NCBI GenBank assembly: GCA_019359325.1
Contig: JAHHHN010000001.1
Span: 558,001-622,000 of the forward strand
Length of the DNA: 64,000 nucleotides
Direction: 5' to 3'
From: Mojavia pulchra JT2-VF2
Lineage (GTDB): Bacteria; Cyanobacteriota; Cyanobacteriia; Cyanobacteriales; Nostocaceae
Shown one piece after another: positions 8,646 through 18,706 of the stretch (positions are counted from its first letter, which is position 1; every line of letters starts with the position of its first letter). The notes beneath the pieces are model-generated. The model saw nothing but the letters and a program-made list of their open reading frames with translations. It made no database searches and had not been told where the DNA came from. A program made the position numbers and the translations under genes.

Positions 8646-9605
8646 TTAGCCGCCCCAAATTTTCTCCAAAACTACTGTCGGTGAAATATCTGCCATTTTG
8701 CCTGTAGGAGATTTAATGGCAAGGAACTTATCGCTTTTTGGCAACAACTTGGCTGGATCGGTAGAACCAAATAGAGCAATGGTATAGGTTTGGACTGCTA
8801 CACTCAGTTGCAAAGGCGCACTATCGGTAGACAACATCAAACTTGCTCCTCCAATAATCGCAGCCAACTTGCCGATATCATTTGGAGAAGTTACCTTGAG
8901 ATTAGGAGCAGACTCCAAAAGTGCCCGTACAATTTGTTCATCCTCAGGCCCTTTAATGAGCACCACAGGCAGATCCGGTTGCTTGTGTTGAAAGTCCTGA
9001 ATAATTTGCTGCCAGTTTTTCACAGGATAAATTTTATCCAATCCTTTAGCTTGGGATATTAGGCTAGAACCAGCATGAATCAAGATGTAACCTGTTTCAT
9101 GCACTCCCAAGCGTTTTTGTTCCTTTTGTGCCCATTCAATATCTGATTTTGGCAAATTCACCGCTAATGGTGGGCAAGGAGACTTAATGCCTAATGGTTG
9201 CAGCAAGTCGTGGTAAACTGCCGCCGCATATTGTGATGGTTTGAATGGTACAGAGTTGGTGAGAAAAACTGCTCCTTTACCTTGGTAGCCAATGCGTGTG
9301 GGAATTCCCGCCAACCAAAGTAAAAGGCCTACCAACCAGCTTTGCCCTACAGTAATGGCGAGATCGTACTCGCGATCGCGAATCGCGCCCACCAGGTTAC
9401 CCCAATCTGCTAGGCTGTTACGGTCTTTGTAATCAAATGTCAGTACCTCGTTAACTGACTTGCTTACCCGATAGGCAGCTTTTGAGCGAGGTTCCACTAC
9501 TACATCTATCTGAGCATTGGGGTAATAGCGCTTCAGTTCATCTAGAGTCGGAAACAAGAGAATTTGGTCGCCAATTCCGCCAGGTACAAGGGCTACTACT
9601 CGCAT
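8646..9605 (-). CDS. Glycosyltransferase family 9 protein (heptosyltransferase-like), 319 aa
   Basis: GT-B fold transferase of the ADP-heptose:LPS heptosyltransferase family. The N-terminus (MRVVALVPGGIGDQILLFPTL) has the diagnostic G-G-I-G-D motif; the C-terminal half has the nucleotide-sugar region (YILIHAGSS near the middle, then STDSAPLQLSVAVQTYTIALFG). It would add a sugar to a lipopolysaccharide core or another surface glycan, on the cytoplasmic face of the membrane. Cyanobacteria lack canonical heptose-rich cores, so the donor sugar is uncertain. It diverges from ispD across a repeat-rich spacer and shows no operon partner. Full length for the family. Confidence 0.85.
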   Translation of the reverse strand: MRVVALVPGGIGDQILLFPTLDELKRYYPNAQIDVVVEPRSKAAYRVSKSVNEVLTFDYKDRNSLADWGNLVGAIRDREYDLAITVGQSWLVGLLLWLAGIPTRIGYQGKGAVFLTNSVPFKPSQYAAAVYHDLLQPLGIKSPCPPLAVNLPKSDIEWAQKEQKRLGVHETGYILIHAGSSLISQAKGLDKIYPVKNWQQIIQDFQHKQPDLPVVLIKGPEDEQIVRALLESAPNLKVTSPNDIGKLAAIIGGASLMLSTDSAPLQLSVAVQTYTIALFGSTDPAKLLPKSDKFLAIKSPTGKMADISPTVVLEKIWGG

Positions 9606-9649
9606 AATATTTATTGACGCTTGACGCTTACTCGCTCCTTATTTTAGGG

Positions 9650-9845
9650 GAATATAGGTATTAGCGATTGGGTATTAGGGATTTGGTATTGGGTATTGGG
9701 CATTGGGCATTGGATAAAGAAGACAAGGAGCAAGAGTTAATCATGGTTCTTTCCCCTTGTCCCCTTGTCCCTTTGTCTCCCCTGCTTCCCCTGCTCCCTG
9801 CACAAGCTGCTTTTTCCTAGTCCCCAGTCCCCAGTCCCTAATTCA
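9650..9845. repeat. Short tandem repeats and pyrimidine-tract repeat
   Basis: Two kinds of repeat lie between the divergent GT9 and ispD genes. From 9656 to 9716 there are 7-base direct repeats (TTGGGTA / TTGGGCA). From 9747 to 9838 there is a pyrimidine tract of CCCCTTGT, CCCCTGCT and CCCCAGT units. Both are typical cyanobacterial intergenic repeats. The second family recurs inside coding regions elsewhere in this window. Confidence 0.8.
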
Positions 9846-9861
9846 AAGATTGAGGAATTCT

Positions 9862-10545
9862 GTGTATTTACTAATTCCATCTGCCGGTATGGGTAGAAGA
9901 ATGGGGAGCGATCGCAATAAACTCCTGCTGACAGTGCGATCGCAACCAATTATTGCTTGGACTCTCAAAGCCGCTGCTGCGGCAAATACAATCACTTGGA
10001 TAGGAATTATTTCCCAACCCACTGACTGGGATGACTTCAAAGCAATTTTCGCTGATTTAAAGCTGACTAAACCAGTAGAATTAATTCGCGGAGGCTCTAC
10101 CCGCCAAGAATCGGTTTACAATGGCTTGCAGGCGTTGCCAGCCCCAGCAGAACAAGTGTTAATTCATGATGGAGCTAGATGTCTAGTTACACCAGATTTA
10201 CTCGACTCCTGCGCCCAAGCTATTCGCCACTGTTCTGGTTTGATTGCTGCTGTGCCTGTCAAAGACACTATCAAAGTTGTTGATGAAAATGGCATAATCC
10301 AAAGTACACCAGATCGACGGCAACTTTGGGCGGCGCAAACTCCTCAAGGATTTAATGTTGAGTTATTGAAGCAGTGCCATGGTGAAGGTATCCGTCAAGG
10401 CTGGGAAGTAACCGACGACGCTGCTTTGTTGGAAAAATGCGGTGTTGAAGTACAAATTGTCCCAGGAGAGGAGACAAATTTGAAAGTAACCACTCCCCAA
10501 GATTTGGCGATCGCAGAGTTTATCCTCAAAAGTAGATGCTTGTAA
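9862..10545 (+). CDS. ispD: 2-C-methyl-D-erythritol 4-phosphate cytidylyltransferase
   Basis: IspD transfers CMP from CTP to MEP, the third step of the MEP isoprenoid pathway. The nucleotide-binding start (LIPSAGMGRRMGSDRNK) and the family signatures HDGARCLV, DTIKVVD and AAQTPQGFN are all present, and the C-terminus TTPQDLAIAEFIL is typical. I chose GTG at 9862: GAGG sits 6 bases upstream, the product (227 aa) has the family length, and the in-frame extension to 9757 would translate only a pyrimidine repeat. Together with ispG at 16 kb, two MEP genes fall within this window but are not in one operon. Confidence 0.93.
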   Translation: MYLLIPSAGMGRRMGSDRNKLLLTVRSQPIIAWTLKAAAAANTITWIGIISQPTDWDDFKAIFADLKLTKPVELIRGGSTRQESVYNGLQALPAPAEQVLIHDGARCLVTPDLLDSCAQAIRHCSGLIAAVPVKDTIKVVDENGIIQSTPDRRQLWAAQTPQGFNVELLKQCHGEGIRQGWEVTDDAALLEKCGVEVQIVPGEETNLKVTTPQDLAIAEFILKSRCL

Positions 10546-10675
10546 TGGATAAACTGTGTTACTCAAAATTTTAATGCACCGCTAATGTAAATTTTTATGT
10601 GTCAAAATTTACATTGACGTATTTTAGTTTTTATGATATTATGCCACACACTTAGAAATCGTTCTTTGTCAAGTG

Positions 10676-10739
10676 TCAGTTGTCAATCGTGAATGACTAA
10701 ATGGCTAACGACTAAATAACGACTAACGACTAACTACTA
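10676..10739. repeat. Heptamer direct repeats upstream of scpB
   Basis: Repeated variants of GACTAAC / GACTAAAT run right up to the scpB start codon. They are a short-tandem-repeat type common in Nostocales. They leave scpB without an obvious Shine-Dalgarno sequence. Confidence 0.7.
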
Positions 10740-11282
10740 ATGAATACAGCCACAGCGACGAAGATAGAAGCAATTCTCTATTTAAAGGGTAAGCCCTTGT
10801 CGCTCGGTGAAATCGCCGAGTATGCCGCGTGCGATCGCGCCACTGTTGAGGAAGGCATAATTGAACTAATTGACGACTATGCCCGCCGAGATAGCGCCCT
10901 AGAAGTCGTAGAAACGCCAAATGGTTACAGTTTACAACTGCGGCCTGACTTTCATGATTTAGTGCAAACACTAATTCCCGTAGAATTAGGTTTGGGTGCA
11001 TTGCGAACCTTGGCAGCGATCGCCCTGAATAGTCCCATACTCCAAAGCGACTTAATTAACCTACGGGGTTCAGGAGTATATCAACATGTTCCAGAACTTG
11101 TGGAACTCGGTTTTGTCCGGAAACGCCGAGATAGTGATTCGCGTTCATACTCACTACAAATAACCCCGAAATTCCACCAGTATTTCCAAATCGAGCAACT
11201 TCCCCAAATATTATCCACAAGTCAGAAAGAACAACAACTAGAATTGGATTTAGAACTCAAAGAAAACGAAGCAGCAGAATAA
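10740..11282 (+). CDS. scpB: SMC-Scp complex subunit ScpB
   Basis: ScpB partners with the kleisin ScpA and the SMC ATPase in chromosome condensation and segregation. The protein has the expected two winged-helix domains: the first at about residues 5-75 (ILYLKGKPLSLGEIAEYA then GYSLQLRPDF), the second from about 85 to 150 (ALRTLAAIALNSPILQSDL, RGSGVYQHVPELVELGFVRK). Length (180 aa) is in the family range, with an acidic tail. No scpA is adjacent. The start codon directly follows tandem heptamer repeats. Confidence 0.92.
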   Translation: MNTATATKIEAILYLKGKPLSLGEIAEYAACDRATVEEGIIELIDDYARRDSALEVVETPNGYSLQLRPDFHDLVQTLIPVELGLGALRTLAAIALNSPILQSDLINLRGSGVYQHVPELVELGFVRKRRDSDSRSYSLQITPKFHQYFQIEQLPQILSTSQKEQQLELDLELKENEAAE

Positions 11283-11626
11283 CTTGTGCTGTTTGACACT
11301 ATATTTTTTACCAAAAAAGTAGTATTACCCTTGAGAACAACAAAAGTCTTTGAATCACGGTTAAGTCATGAGATAATCACACATTAAACAATTAAGCAAA
11401 GATCCTTCTGCGGTACTATTCGAGTATTTACAAAAGCCAAGCCTAAAACTAGCCAAGACGTTGAGCGTAAAACACTTGTAAACAGACATAGTTAGGATTT
11501 GCTCAGTTATAAATGTGGTAGTCGCCTTCCCCTGGGTAGAGCCAACGGCTTATACCAGTGGGGAATGCATTACTCTTGTACTATGGTTTAGAGTAGAATC
11601 AGCAACTAAGCTAAAAAAAACTGCCA
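11283..11626. other. Spacer between scpB and the DUF760 gene
   Basis: No reading frame of note. A hairpin-capable segment (CTTCCCCTGG … CCAGTGGGGAA, about 11527-11567) lies some 60 bases before the DUF760 start and could be a leader structure or a small RNA end. I could not match it to a known RNA family. Confidence 0.3.
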
Positions 11627-11971
11627 ATGGTGTTTGATCCCGACTTTTTAAATGACAACTCTGAGGAACACCCAAATCAGCTTCTGAACGAGCACTTTGA
11701 GCAAAATCCCAATCAGTTGCTCAAATATCTACAGCACCAGTCGCCTGAAGTTTTAGCCCGCGTCGCCCAGTCCGTCAGCCCCGAAATTAAACAAATCATT
11801 TCGCAAAACGTCCAAGGGCTGGTGGGAATGTTACCTGCAGAAAATTTCAACGTTCAAATTACTACAGATAGGGAAAATCTGGCGGGTCTTTTGGCGTCGG
11901 CTATGATGACGGGCTATTTCCTGCGCCAGATGGAACAGAGGATGCAATTAGAGCATTTATCTGGTCAATAG
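11627..11971 (+). CDS. DUF760 domain-containing protein, 114 aa
   Basis: Small soluble protein conserved in cyanobacteria and plastids. The DUF760 core is visible in NQLLKYLQHQSPEVLARVAQ through SPEIKQIISQNVQGLVGMLP and the closing segment ENLAGLLASAMMTGYFLRQMEQR. A short acidic N-terminus (about 25 residues with two repeats of NQLL) precedes it. The biochemical role is unknown to me; plant relatives are chloroplast proteins. It is a single gene with no close operon partner. Confidence 0.85.
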   Translation: MVFDPDFLNDNSEEHPNQLLNEHFEQNPNQLLKYLQHQSPEVLARVAQSVSPEIKQIISQNVQGLVGMLPAENFNVQITTDRENLAGLLASAMMTGYFLRQMEQRMQLEHLSGQ

Positions 11972-12209
11972 TTAATCAAGCAAAGTTTGGGGCTGTGGAC
12001 TCATGACTGGCAAATATTGACTAGCTGAAAAAAGTGCTGAGTGCTGAGTTCTGAGTCTTGAGTAAAAATACTAGTCTCTAGTTTCTTTTTCATGCGTTGT
12101 TGGTGTACGCAGTTAATAAGGGCTAATTACACCAATTTGAAAAAAGAATGTAACAGATACAAGCCTAGAAACCCAGATCAAATCTGGCTTTCTTAACTTT
12201 GAATTGGTA

Positions 12210-13418
12210 TTACTTCTTATGAGGATAAGCCCCTGACTGGACTTTGAAGGTTTGAGTTTTACCGTTGCGGTTGACTTCAATTTCGAGAATGTCTCCCACA
12301 GAACTAGACTCTACTAGCTTTTGAACTTGGGCTGCTGTTTTGACTGGTTTACGGTTAATTTTTTGAATCACGTCTCCCGGAAGTAGCCCACCCCGCTTTG
12401 CTGGCGAATTGTCCAAGATTCCTTTAATTACAATGCCAACGTCCTGCTGGATGTTGAGCTTATTTTCTTGATTAATTTGCTGCTTCTTGGCTGGAGTCAG
12501 GTCTGTCATCTCGATTCCTAAAAAAGGATGTTCTACACGCCCTTTGGTAAACAGTTCATTAGCAATACGGGCGGCGGTTTCAATTGGGATGGCAAAACCA
12601 AGACCTTGAGCATCGGCGCGGATAGCAGTGTTGACACCAATAACTTCGCCTTGAGCGTTTAATAAAGGCCCGCCTGAATTACCAGGGTTAATTGCAGCAT
12701 CGGTTTGAATAAAGCTGACTCGCTTATCTGGCACACCAACTTGAGCGCTGGTGCGATCCGTAGCGCTGATAATACCAATGGTGACAGTATTATCTAAACC
12801 TAAAGGATTACCAATAGCGATCGCCCACTGTCCTGGAACTAAGTTTTGTGAGTTGCCTAACTTTACTGTGGGCAATTTATTTGCCTTAATTTTAACTACT
12901 GCCACATCTGTGACAGCATCAACGCCCTGCACCTTGCCTTCAAAAGTCCGACCATCCTTTAAAGTGACTTGGACAGTATCTGTATCTGCAACTACGTGAG
13001 CGTTAGTCAGTAATTCACCATTTTCACTCAAAATAAATCCAGAACCTGTACCGCGCTCAATTCGCTCTTCAGGCATGGGTTGCTCATCCTCGCCAAAGAA
13101 TCGACGCAACAGAGGATTTTTCAAAGCGTCAGAAATAGGATTTGCTACTTTGCGGGTGGCATTAATCCGCACTACAGCTGGGCCAACTTTTTGCACGGCT
13201 GTGGCAATAAAATTTACGTTATCGCCTCCATTAGCACCAATCCGCCCATTCACAGCATTTGGAACTACTGATTCTGGAGGCAAAGCTGCTGTGACATTTT
13301 TTAATTGCTGAAAGGAATGTTGTTGTGGCAGAAGATAGCGACTACCTAACAAACCTGCACCGCCGCCAACTACCAATAACGACACATAAACGACCACTTT
13401 CTTCAAGGATAACTTCAT
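12210..13418 (-). CDS. HhoA/HhoB/HtrA-family serine endopeptidase (Deg protease), 402 aa
   Basis: Periplasmic or lumenal trypsin-like protease of the Deg/HtrA type that degrades misfolded envelope and thylakoid proteins. The ATG at 13418 starts a signal anchor (about residues 7-25). The catalytic triad is intact: His141 in LTNAHVV, Asp171 in TDVAVVKI, Ser248 in NPGNSGGPL. A single PDZ domain follows at about residues 305-395 (GIVIKGILDNSPAKRGGL, GDVIQKINRKPV). One PDZ is the rule for the cyanobacterial Hho/HtrA paralogues. Which of HhoA, HhoB or HtrA it is cannot be decided here. An in-frame TTG eight codons upstream is a less likely start. Confidence 0.92.
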   Translation of the reverse strand: MKLSLKKVVVYVSLLVVGGGAGLLGSRYLLPQQHSFQQLKNVTAALPPESVVPNAVNGRIGANGGDNVNFIATAVQKVGPAVVRINATRKVANPISDALKNPLLRRFFGEDEQPMPEERIERGTGSGFILSENGELLTNAHVVADTDTVQVTLKDGRTFEGKVQGVDAVTDVAVVKIKANKLPTVKLGNSQNLVPGQWAIAIGNPLGLDNTVTIGIISATDRTSAQVGVPDKRVSFIQTDAAINPGNSGGPLLNAQGEVIGVNTAIRADAQGLGFAIPIETAARIANELFTKGRVEHPFLGIEMTDLTPAKKQQINQENKLNIQQDVGIVIKGILDNSPAKRGGLLPGDVIQKINRKPVKTAAQVQKLVESSSVGDILEIEVNRNGKTQTFKVQSGAYPHKK

Positions 13419-13647
13419 AATATTTCTGTTTAAGGAAAGCAATGCAGTTGCTAATTTCTAAGTTTAGTCAAGCAGATAACAAGTGGACAGATAAATTTGA
13501 CAGATAGTAACGAAAAAGTCTGAGTAATAGAATAATTCTTTTTCTCCCAAATAGCCCTTAACCTACTTTTTGGGAACCACTAGCTCCCCATCCTCTTCTA
13601 ATACCCAATCTAAAATCTAAAATTAACGCTCTCGTTTATTGGTACAC

Positions 13648-14526
13648 ATGACTTGTTCATATCGTCTAGTGATTCTCTGTAGTTTAGTCAGCGCCTTGGG
13701 GCTAGGATATATATTTCCAAACTCGAAAAGTGCCAACGCTGCTGTAGGGAGTTGCCCAACTCCTGCTCTATCTCGTTTCCAGCGACATATCGTTGCTAAG
13801 GGTGAAACTGTAGAGAGTATAGCGCAGCTCTATAATCTCATTCCGGCAACTATTATCGACATGAATCCGGCGTTGAGGAATGGTTCTGTAACTGTCGGTA
13901 GCGAACTTCAAATTCCTCCCTACAACGGAATTGTAGTTGAAGTACCTCGTGGGCAAACGTGGCGAGAAGTAGCAGCAAAATATAAAGTTCGCGCCGATGC
14001 ACTGTTTGAAGTAAATGGTTGTCAAAAAGATCCCAGAGTTGTCTTTGTCCCAGGGGGAAGTTGGTCGTCAAATCGCCCCTTAATTGCCTCTCCTACCTCG
14101 CCCCCTGCTCCTGGTAAGCTAGCTGGGTATCCCTTATCGGCAGTAGCAACAGTGGCGTTACCTTATGGCTGGCAAATTCATCCCACTACAGGTGATGTGT
14201 TCTTCCATAGCGGGGTAGATTTGTTAGCAGCTGTGGGAACTCCTGTCGAGGCGATCGCTCCGGGAACTGTGGCTTTTGCCAGCGAACAAGGTACTTATGG
14301 CAAGTTGGTAATTATTAACCACGCTGGTGGGCTTCAAAGCCGTTATGCCCATCTTGACAGTATCAAAGTTACTGCCGGTCAGCAAGTGAAAAAAGGAGAA
14401 GTGCTAGGCACTGTCGGCACAACCGGACAACCTGCTGCTAAACAACCACACCTCCATTTTGAAGTGCGTTCTAGTTCATCTCTAGGTTGGGCAGCACAAG
14501 ATCCAAAGAGTTATCTTCAAAAATAA
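13648..14526 (+). CDS. LysM-domain M23 peptidase (cell-wall endopeptidase family), 292 aa
   Basis: The ATG at 13648 begins a signal peptide (hydrophobic core LVILCSLVSALGLGYIF, cleavage near SANA-AV). Two LysM modules follow: residues about 45-95 (HIVAKGETVESIAQLYNL to LQIPP) and 98-140 (VPRGQTWREVAAKYKV to VVFVPG). The C-terminal half is a lysostaphin-type M23 domain with zinc ligands in FHSGVDLLA (His and Asp) and the HLHFEV motif. Such proteins bind peptidoglycan through LysM and cut peptide cross-links, or act as activators of amidases when inactive. Here all zinc ligands are kept, so activity is expected. It diverges from the HtrA-type gene. Confidence 0.9.
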   Translation: MTCSYRLVILCSLVSALGLGYIFPNSKSANAAVGSCPTPALSRFQRHIVAKGETVESIAQLYNLIPATIIDMNPALRNGSVTVGSELQIPPYNGIVVEVPRGQTWREVAAKYKVRADALFEVNGCQKDPRVVFVPGGSWSSNRPLIASPTSPPAPGKLAGYPLSAVATVALPYGWQIHPTTGDVFFHSGVDLLAAVGTPVEAIAPGTVAFASEQGTYGKLVIINHAGGLQSRYAHLDSIKVTAGQQVKKGEVLGTVGTTGQPAAKQPHLHFEVRSSSSLGWAAQDPKSYLQK

Positions 14527-14542
14527 ATACTAAATATCTGCC

Positions 14543-15583
14543 TTATACTAAATTCCCCAAGTCCAGAGATTCAGTAGATTTAATAATTCGCATTCCTGCA
14601 TTTGCGAACCTGACAAATGCGGCATCTGCCTGTTCTGTGTAGTCAACTACACCAGGAACAACAACTGGAGAAGTACAATCTTCTAAAAGATAGATTTTAC
14701 GGGCTAGGGTTGCATCTATCTGTTGAATTTCTGTTAATAAATCATCAATTGTCCAGGCGACACAGTGACTTTTAGCCTGACCGCCAATAATTACAGCATC
14801 AAATTCTAAAAGCTGGTGAATTAAACGTGTGTTTTTGTGAGCAAGAGGATTTTGATCAAAACTTACTAAAACCTCTGGACGTAAAACCGAATAATTTTCT
14901 GTTAAAGGATTATCACCTTTAATTTCAAATTGCGTTTGACTCTGACGAGCAATGCAGTGGAAAAATATTGCTTCTTCGACAGAAGAAACTAAAGCATGAC
15001 CAATACCACCCAACATAGAATGATAAGGCCAAACTGTTAGAGGATATTTACCGTCTTGACTTAACTGTTTAACGTAATGATAAGCGTGTTTTTCTAATAA
15101 TTCATAATTACTATTGGTAAGACTATTAGCAACTGCTGGGTTAACTTTCCAGATCCCTTGTTCGATATCTTGTGGAGTAATACTCGTAGCAGCAGGTACG
15201 GGATGTTCTCCAGTAGCGTTTACCCAGAAAATGGGATGGAAAATTTGCATTGCTGTGTGAGTATCCATCGTCGGTGCAATTGTTGTAATCACAGCCAAGT
15301 TACAATAAATAAATTCGCACAATCGCTGATTATCATTCACTGCTCCCGTGCCAGATTTCCCTCCTACAAATAATTCAAACTCAGGAATACAAAAAGTATT
15401 TTGGACATCAATTAAAAGTAAACAAATGCGAGCTTTATCCAAAGATGCAGGTTGGATGTTGTGTTGTTTTGCCCATGCTTCAGCTTGCGCTGCGCGTTCT
15501 TCATAAGGTACGCGCCAGACTTCGCCCACTTTATTAGGGTTAAAGTGCGGGGGAATAGAAAGTTTGCTGGTTTGGGTGTTCAT
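14543..15583 (-). CDS. Cysteine hydrolase (isochorismatase/nicotinamidase-like), 346 aa
   Basis: Isochorismatase-fold hydrolase. The motif [14 protein letters not shown] carries the catalytic Asp, and [17 protein letters not shown] carries the nucleophile Cys with the upstream cis-peptide position. The protein is longer than simple nicotinamidases (about 200 aa), with an N-terminal extension of about 50 residues and an inserted middle region containing many aromatic and His residues. The substrate could be nicotinamide or another amide; it is not resolvable from sequence. It converges with the M23 gene, 16 bases apart, with no terminator hairpin visible between them. Confidence 0.78.
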   Translation of the reverse strand: MNTQTSKLSIPPHFNPNKVGEVWRVPYEERAAQAEAWAKQHNIQPASLDKARICLLLIDVQNTFCIPEFELFVGGKSGTGAVNDNQRLCEFIYCNLAVITTIAPTMDTHTAMQIFHPIFWVNATGEHPVPAATSITPQDIEQGIWKVNPAVANSLTNSNYELLEKHAYHYVKQLSQDGKYPLTVWPYHSMLGGIGHALVSSVEEAIFFHCIARQSQTQFEIKGDNPLTENYSVLRPEVLVSFDQNPLAHKNTRLIHQLLEFDAVIIGGQAKSHCVAWTIDDLLTEIQQIDATLARKIYLLEDCTSPVVVPGVVDYTEQADAAFVRFANAGMRIIKSTESLDLGNLV

Positions 15584-15978
15584 AATTACAGCTTGTTATT
15601 TTGTAGTATTATTAATGGTTTTATCTATTTAGCTTGCAGCTACGGTTAGCTTAATCCTATACACCTGAATTAAGTAGCGATTAAATTTAGCTCAAAATTG
15701 GATTAATTATCAGGATGAAAAGTTACTTATAAAAACATAAGCCTTGCTGATAGTATTTATAACTCAGTGAGAAAGCGATCGCTACTCATTTGCCAAAGCT
15801 TGCAAACAGTCTATTTCTGCAACGAGAAAAATCGATAAATTTCTTTTACTTCTCCCCTATCTCACTTTTTTCTTTTTTTACTGCCGCATTGCCCAAAATC
15901 GCACCAACTGTGGCAATCTGAGAGACAGAGCATTTGAAATTTGATATTTTCGCTACAGCAAATTTACTTAATGAGGTT
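15584..15978. other. Spacer between the cysteine hydrolase gene and ispG
   Basis: Divergent intergenic region that should hold both promoters. It is AT-rich with one HIP1 site near 15776. I see no gene or clear regulatory motif in it. Confidence 0.4.
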
Positions 15979-17205
15979 ATGCAAACTCTGCCGACCGTTA
16001 CAACTGCAAACACCACATCTAGTGAACTCACCTTTGATACAACAATTAAGCGGCGTAAGACTCGTCCCGTAAAGGTGGGAGATGTCACCATTGGGGGAGG
16101 CTACCCCGTGGTGGTGCAGTCGATGATTAACGAAGACACTCTCGATATCGATGGTTCCGTGGCAGCTATTCGTCGCCTACACGAGATTGGCTGTGAAATT
16201 GTCCGTGTCACAGTGCCAAGTATGGCTCATGCCAAAGCTTTGGCAGAAATTAAACAAAAACTTGTTAAAACGTACCGAGACGTTCCCATCGTTGCCGATG
16301 TGCATCATAATGGCTTAAAAATAGCCTTAGAAGTTGCCAAGCACATAGAAAAAGTACGGATTAATCCAGGGCTGTATGTATTTGAAAAACCAAACACCAA
16401 TAGAGGCGAATACACCAAAGCAGAATTTGACGAAATTGGCGAAAAAATCCGCGAAACCTTAGAGCCTCTTGTGGTTTCGTTGCGGGATCAAGGTAAAGCA
16501 ATGCGAATTGGCGTAAATCACGGCTCTCTTGCCGAAAGGATGTTATTTACCTACGGCGACACTCCAGAAGGAATGGTGGAATCTGCTTTAGAATTTATTC
16601 GCATTTGTGAATCTTTGAACTTCCATAATTTGGTAATTTCGATGAAAGCTTCACGGGTTCCGGTGATGGTAGCCGCCTATCGCCTGATTGCCAAGCGCAT
16701 GGATGAGTTGGGTATGGATTACCCCCTACATTTAGGCGTTACAGAAGCTGGTGATGGTGAATACGGGCGAATCAAATCTACAGCTGGCATTGCTACATTA
16801 CTAGCTGATGGCATTGGCGATACAATTCGAGTCTCGCTTACAGAACCACCAGAAAAAGAAATTCCCGTGTGCTATAGCATTCTGCAAGCTTTGGGATTGC
16901 GGAAAACAATGGTGGAATACGTCGCTTGTCCTTCCTGCGGACGTACTTTATTTAACTTAGAAGAAGTGCTGCACAAAGTCCGGGAAGCAACCAAACACCT
17001 AACAGGGCTAGACATAGCAGTTATGGGTTGTATTGTAAATGGCCCTGGTGAAATGGCGGATGCTGACTATGGTTATGTAGGCAAGACTCCTGGTTATATT
17101 TCTTTATATCGTGGTAGAGAAGAAATTAAAAAAGTCCCAGAAGACCAAGGTGTAGAGGAATTAATTAACCTCATTAAGGCAGATGGACGCTGGGTAGAAC
17201 CTTGA
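15979..17205 (+). CDS. ispG: (E)-4-hydroxy-3-methylbut-2-enyl-diphosphate synthase
   Basis: IspG (GcpE) is the [4Fe-4S] enzyme converting MEcPP to HMBPP in the MEP pathway, using photosynthetic ferredoxin in cyanobacteria. The N-terminal TIM barrel starts [16 protein letters not shown] and [12 protein letters not shown]. The C-terminal domain has the cluster ligands in [10 protein letters not shown] and [17 protein letters not shown]. The ATG at 15979 ([11 protein letters not shown]) gives a 408-residue protein of family length; an earlier in-frame TTG at 15934 is unlikely. GAGG lies very close to the start. It is followed by ctpC on the same strand after 145 bases. Confidence 0.95.
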   Translation: MQTLPTVTTANTTSSELTFDTTIKRRKTRPVKVGDVTIGGGYPVVVQSMINEDTLDIDGSVAAIRRLHEIGCEIVRVTVPSMAHAKALAEIKQKLVKTYRDVPIVADVHHNGLKIALEVAKHIEKVRINPGLYVFEKPNTNRGEYTKAEFDEIGEKIRETLEPLVVSLRDQGKAMRIGVNHGSLAERMLFTYGDTPEGMVESALEFIRICESLNFHNLVISMKASRVPVMVAAYRLIAKRMDELGMDYPLHLGVTEAGDGEYGRIKSTAGIATLLADGIGDTIRVSLTEPPEKEIPVCYSILQALGLRKTMVEYVACPSCGRTLFNLEEVLHKVREATKHLTGLDIAVMGCIVNGPGEMADADYGYVGKTPGYISLYRGREEIKKVPEDQGVEELINLIKADGRWVEP

Positions 17206-17350
17206 AATTTGTAGCGGCGACCAATACAGGTCGCCGGATTGCCAACTATTTTGTTGAAATAAGAATACATGCTCGGTCGCTACAGCGATACGCTGTGTTA
17301 GATTGAGCATACTGACTATAAAAAATTTTCCTTCTGGCTCAGCTGTCATT

Positions 17351-18637
17351 ATGGTAATTACAAAAAGTAGGCTGGTTTTGGGTGCTACGGCAGTGACGCT
17401 CTCAACAATTGCTGTTACTAGTCTTGGCATTCACTCACGGGGTCAGGCTTTATTTAAAGAAAGTCCTAAGGAATTAGTAGACGAAGTTTGGCAGATTGTT
17501 CAGCGACAATACGTAGATGGTACTTTTAATCAGGTAGATTGGCAGGCTGTACGGAAGGAATACTTAAGTAAGTCCTACAGTAGTCAGCAAGAAGCTTATA
17601 AATCCATCCGGGAGATGCTGAAAAGGCTAGATGACCCTTACACCCGGTTTATGGACCCAGAGGAATTTAAAAATATGCAAGTAGACACCTCTGGAGAACT
17701 AACAGGTATTGGGATCACTATCAGCCAGGATGAAAAAACTAAGAAACTAGTTGTGATTGCTCCAATTGAGGATACACCAGCATTCAAGGCGGGGATTCTT
17801 TCTAAGGATGTGATCCTTAAAATCGACAATAAAAGTACTGAGGGTATGGATACCAACCAAGCGGTATCTTTGATTAGAGGTGAAGCTGGAACAAAAGTAA
17901 ACCTGACGATTCAGCGCAACGGTCAAACAAAACAATTTGAAATTAAACGAGCGCGGATTGAAATCCATCCGGTAAAATATTCCCAAAAACAAACTCCAGC
18001 GGGTAACTTAGGCTACATTCGCTTGAACCAGTTCAGTGCTAATGCTGGTAAGGAAATGCAAAGTGCAATCAAAGATTTAGAAACTAAAGGAGTTTCTGGG
18101 TATATTTTGGATCTGCGTGGCAATCCAGGTGGATTACTTTTCTCTAGTGTGGAAATTGCCCGAATGTGGCTGAATAAAGGTATAATTGTTTCCACCATTG
18201 ACCGCCAAGGTGAGCAAGAGCGAGAAGTAGCCAGTGGACGTGCGCTGACAAATAAACCGTTGGTGGTTCTGGTAGATAAAGGTTCAGCCAGTGCTAGCGA
18301 AATTCTCTCCGGCGCATTGCAGGACAATAAACGTGCTACTTTGGTAGGCACTCAAACCTTTGGTAAGGGCTTGGTACAATCGGTTCGCCCTTTAGAAGAT
18401 GGCTCAGGATTAGCGGTGACAATTGCTAAATACCATACCCCAAGTGGTAAGGATATTAATAAGCATGGAATTGATCCAGACGTGAAGGTAGATTTGACCG
18501 ATGCCCAACGCCAGGATTTGTGGCTCCGCGAACGTGATAAACTTGCTACCTTACAAGACCCGCAATTTGCTAAGGCAGTAGAAGTTATAAGCAAACAAAT
18601 AGCTACTAAACCTACTTCCACTGCCGATAAAAATTAA
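17351..18637 (+). CDS. ctpC: Carboxyl-terminal processing protease (S41 family, CtpC-type), 428 aa
   Basis: Exported tail-specific protease. The ATG at 17351 gives MVITKSRLVLGATAVTLS, a signal-anchor start. Then come an N-terminal helical domain, a PDZ domain at about residues 110-195 (GELTGIGITISQ to LTIQRNGQ) and the S41 catalytic core with the Ser/Lys dyad: Ser314 in DKGSASASEILSGA and Lys339 in TQTFGKGLVQ. Cyanobacteria have three paralogues; CtpA matures the D1 protein. The N-terminus and overall sequence resemble CtpC more than CtpA, from memory, so the symbol is tentative. It lies downstream of ispG and may be co-transcribed. Confidence 0.88.
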   Translation: MVITKSRLVLGATAVTLSTIAVTSLGIHSRGQALFKESPKELVDEVWQIVQRQYVDGTFNQVDWQAVRKEYLSKSYSSQQEAYKSIREMLKRLDDPYTRFMDPEEFKNMQVDTSGELTGIGITISQDEKTKKLVVIAPIEDTPAFKAGILSKDVILKIDNKSTEGMDTNQAVSLIRGEAGTKVNLTIQRNGQTKQFEIKRARIEIHPVKYSQKQTPAGNLGYIRLNQFSANAGKEMQSAIKDLETKGVSGYILDLRGNPGGLLFSSVEIARMWLNKGIIVSTIDRQGEQEREVASGRALTNKPLVVLVDKGSASASEILSGALQDNKRATLVGTQTFGKGLVQSVRPLEDGSGLAVTIAKYHTPSGKDINKHGIDPDVKVDLTDAQRQDLWLRERDKLATLQDPQFAKAVEVISKQIATKPTSTADKN

Positions 18638-18706
18638 ATATTTGGAATTTCGGCTTTTGATCGTAAATTCAAGAGTTTAAGACCCTAAATTCTGAATTTT
18701 GAATTG

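Noticed and set aside
9757-9861. Upstream extension of ispD
   Set aside because: It would translate only a pyrimidine repeat; GTG 9862 has a ribosome site and gives the family length.
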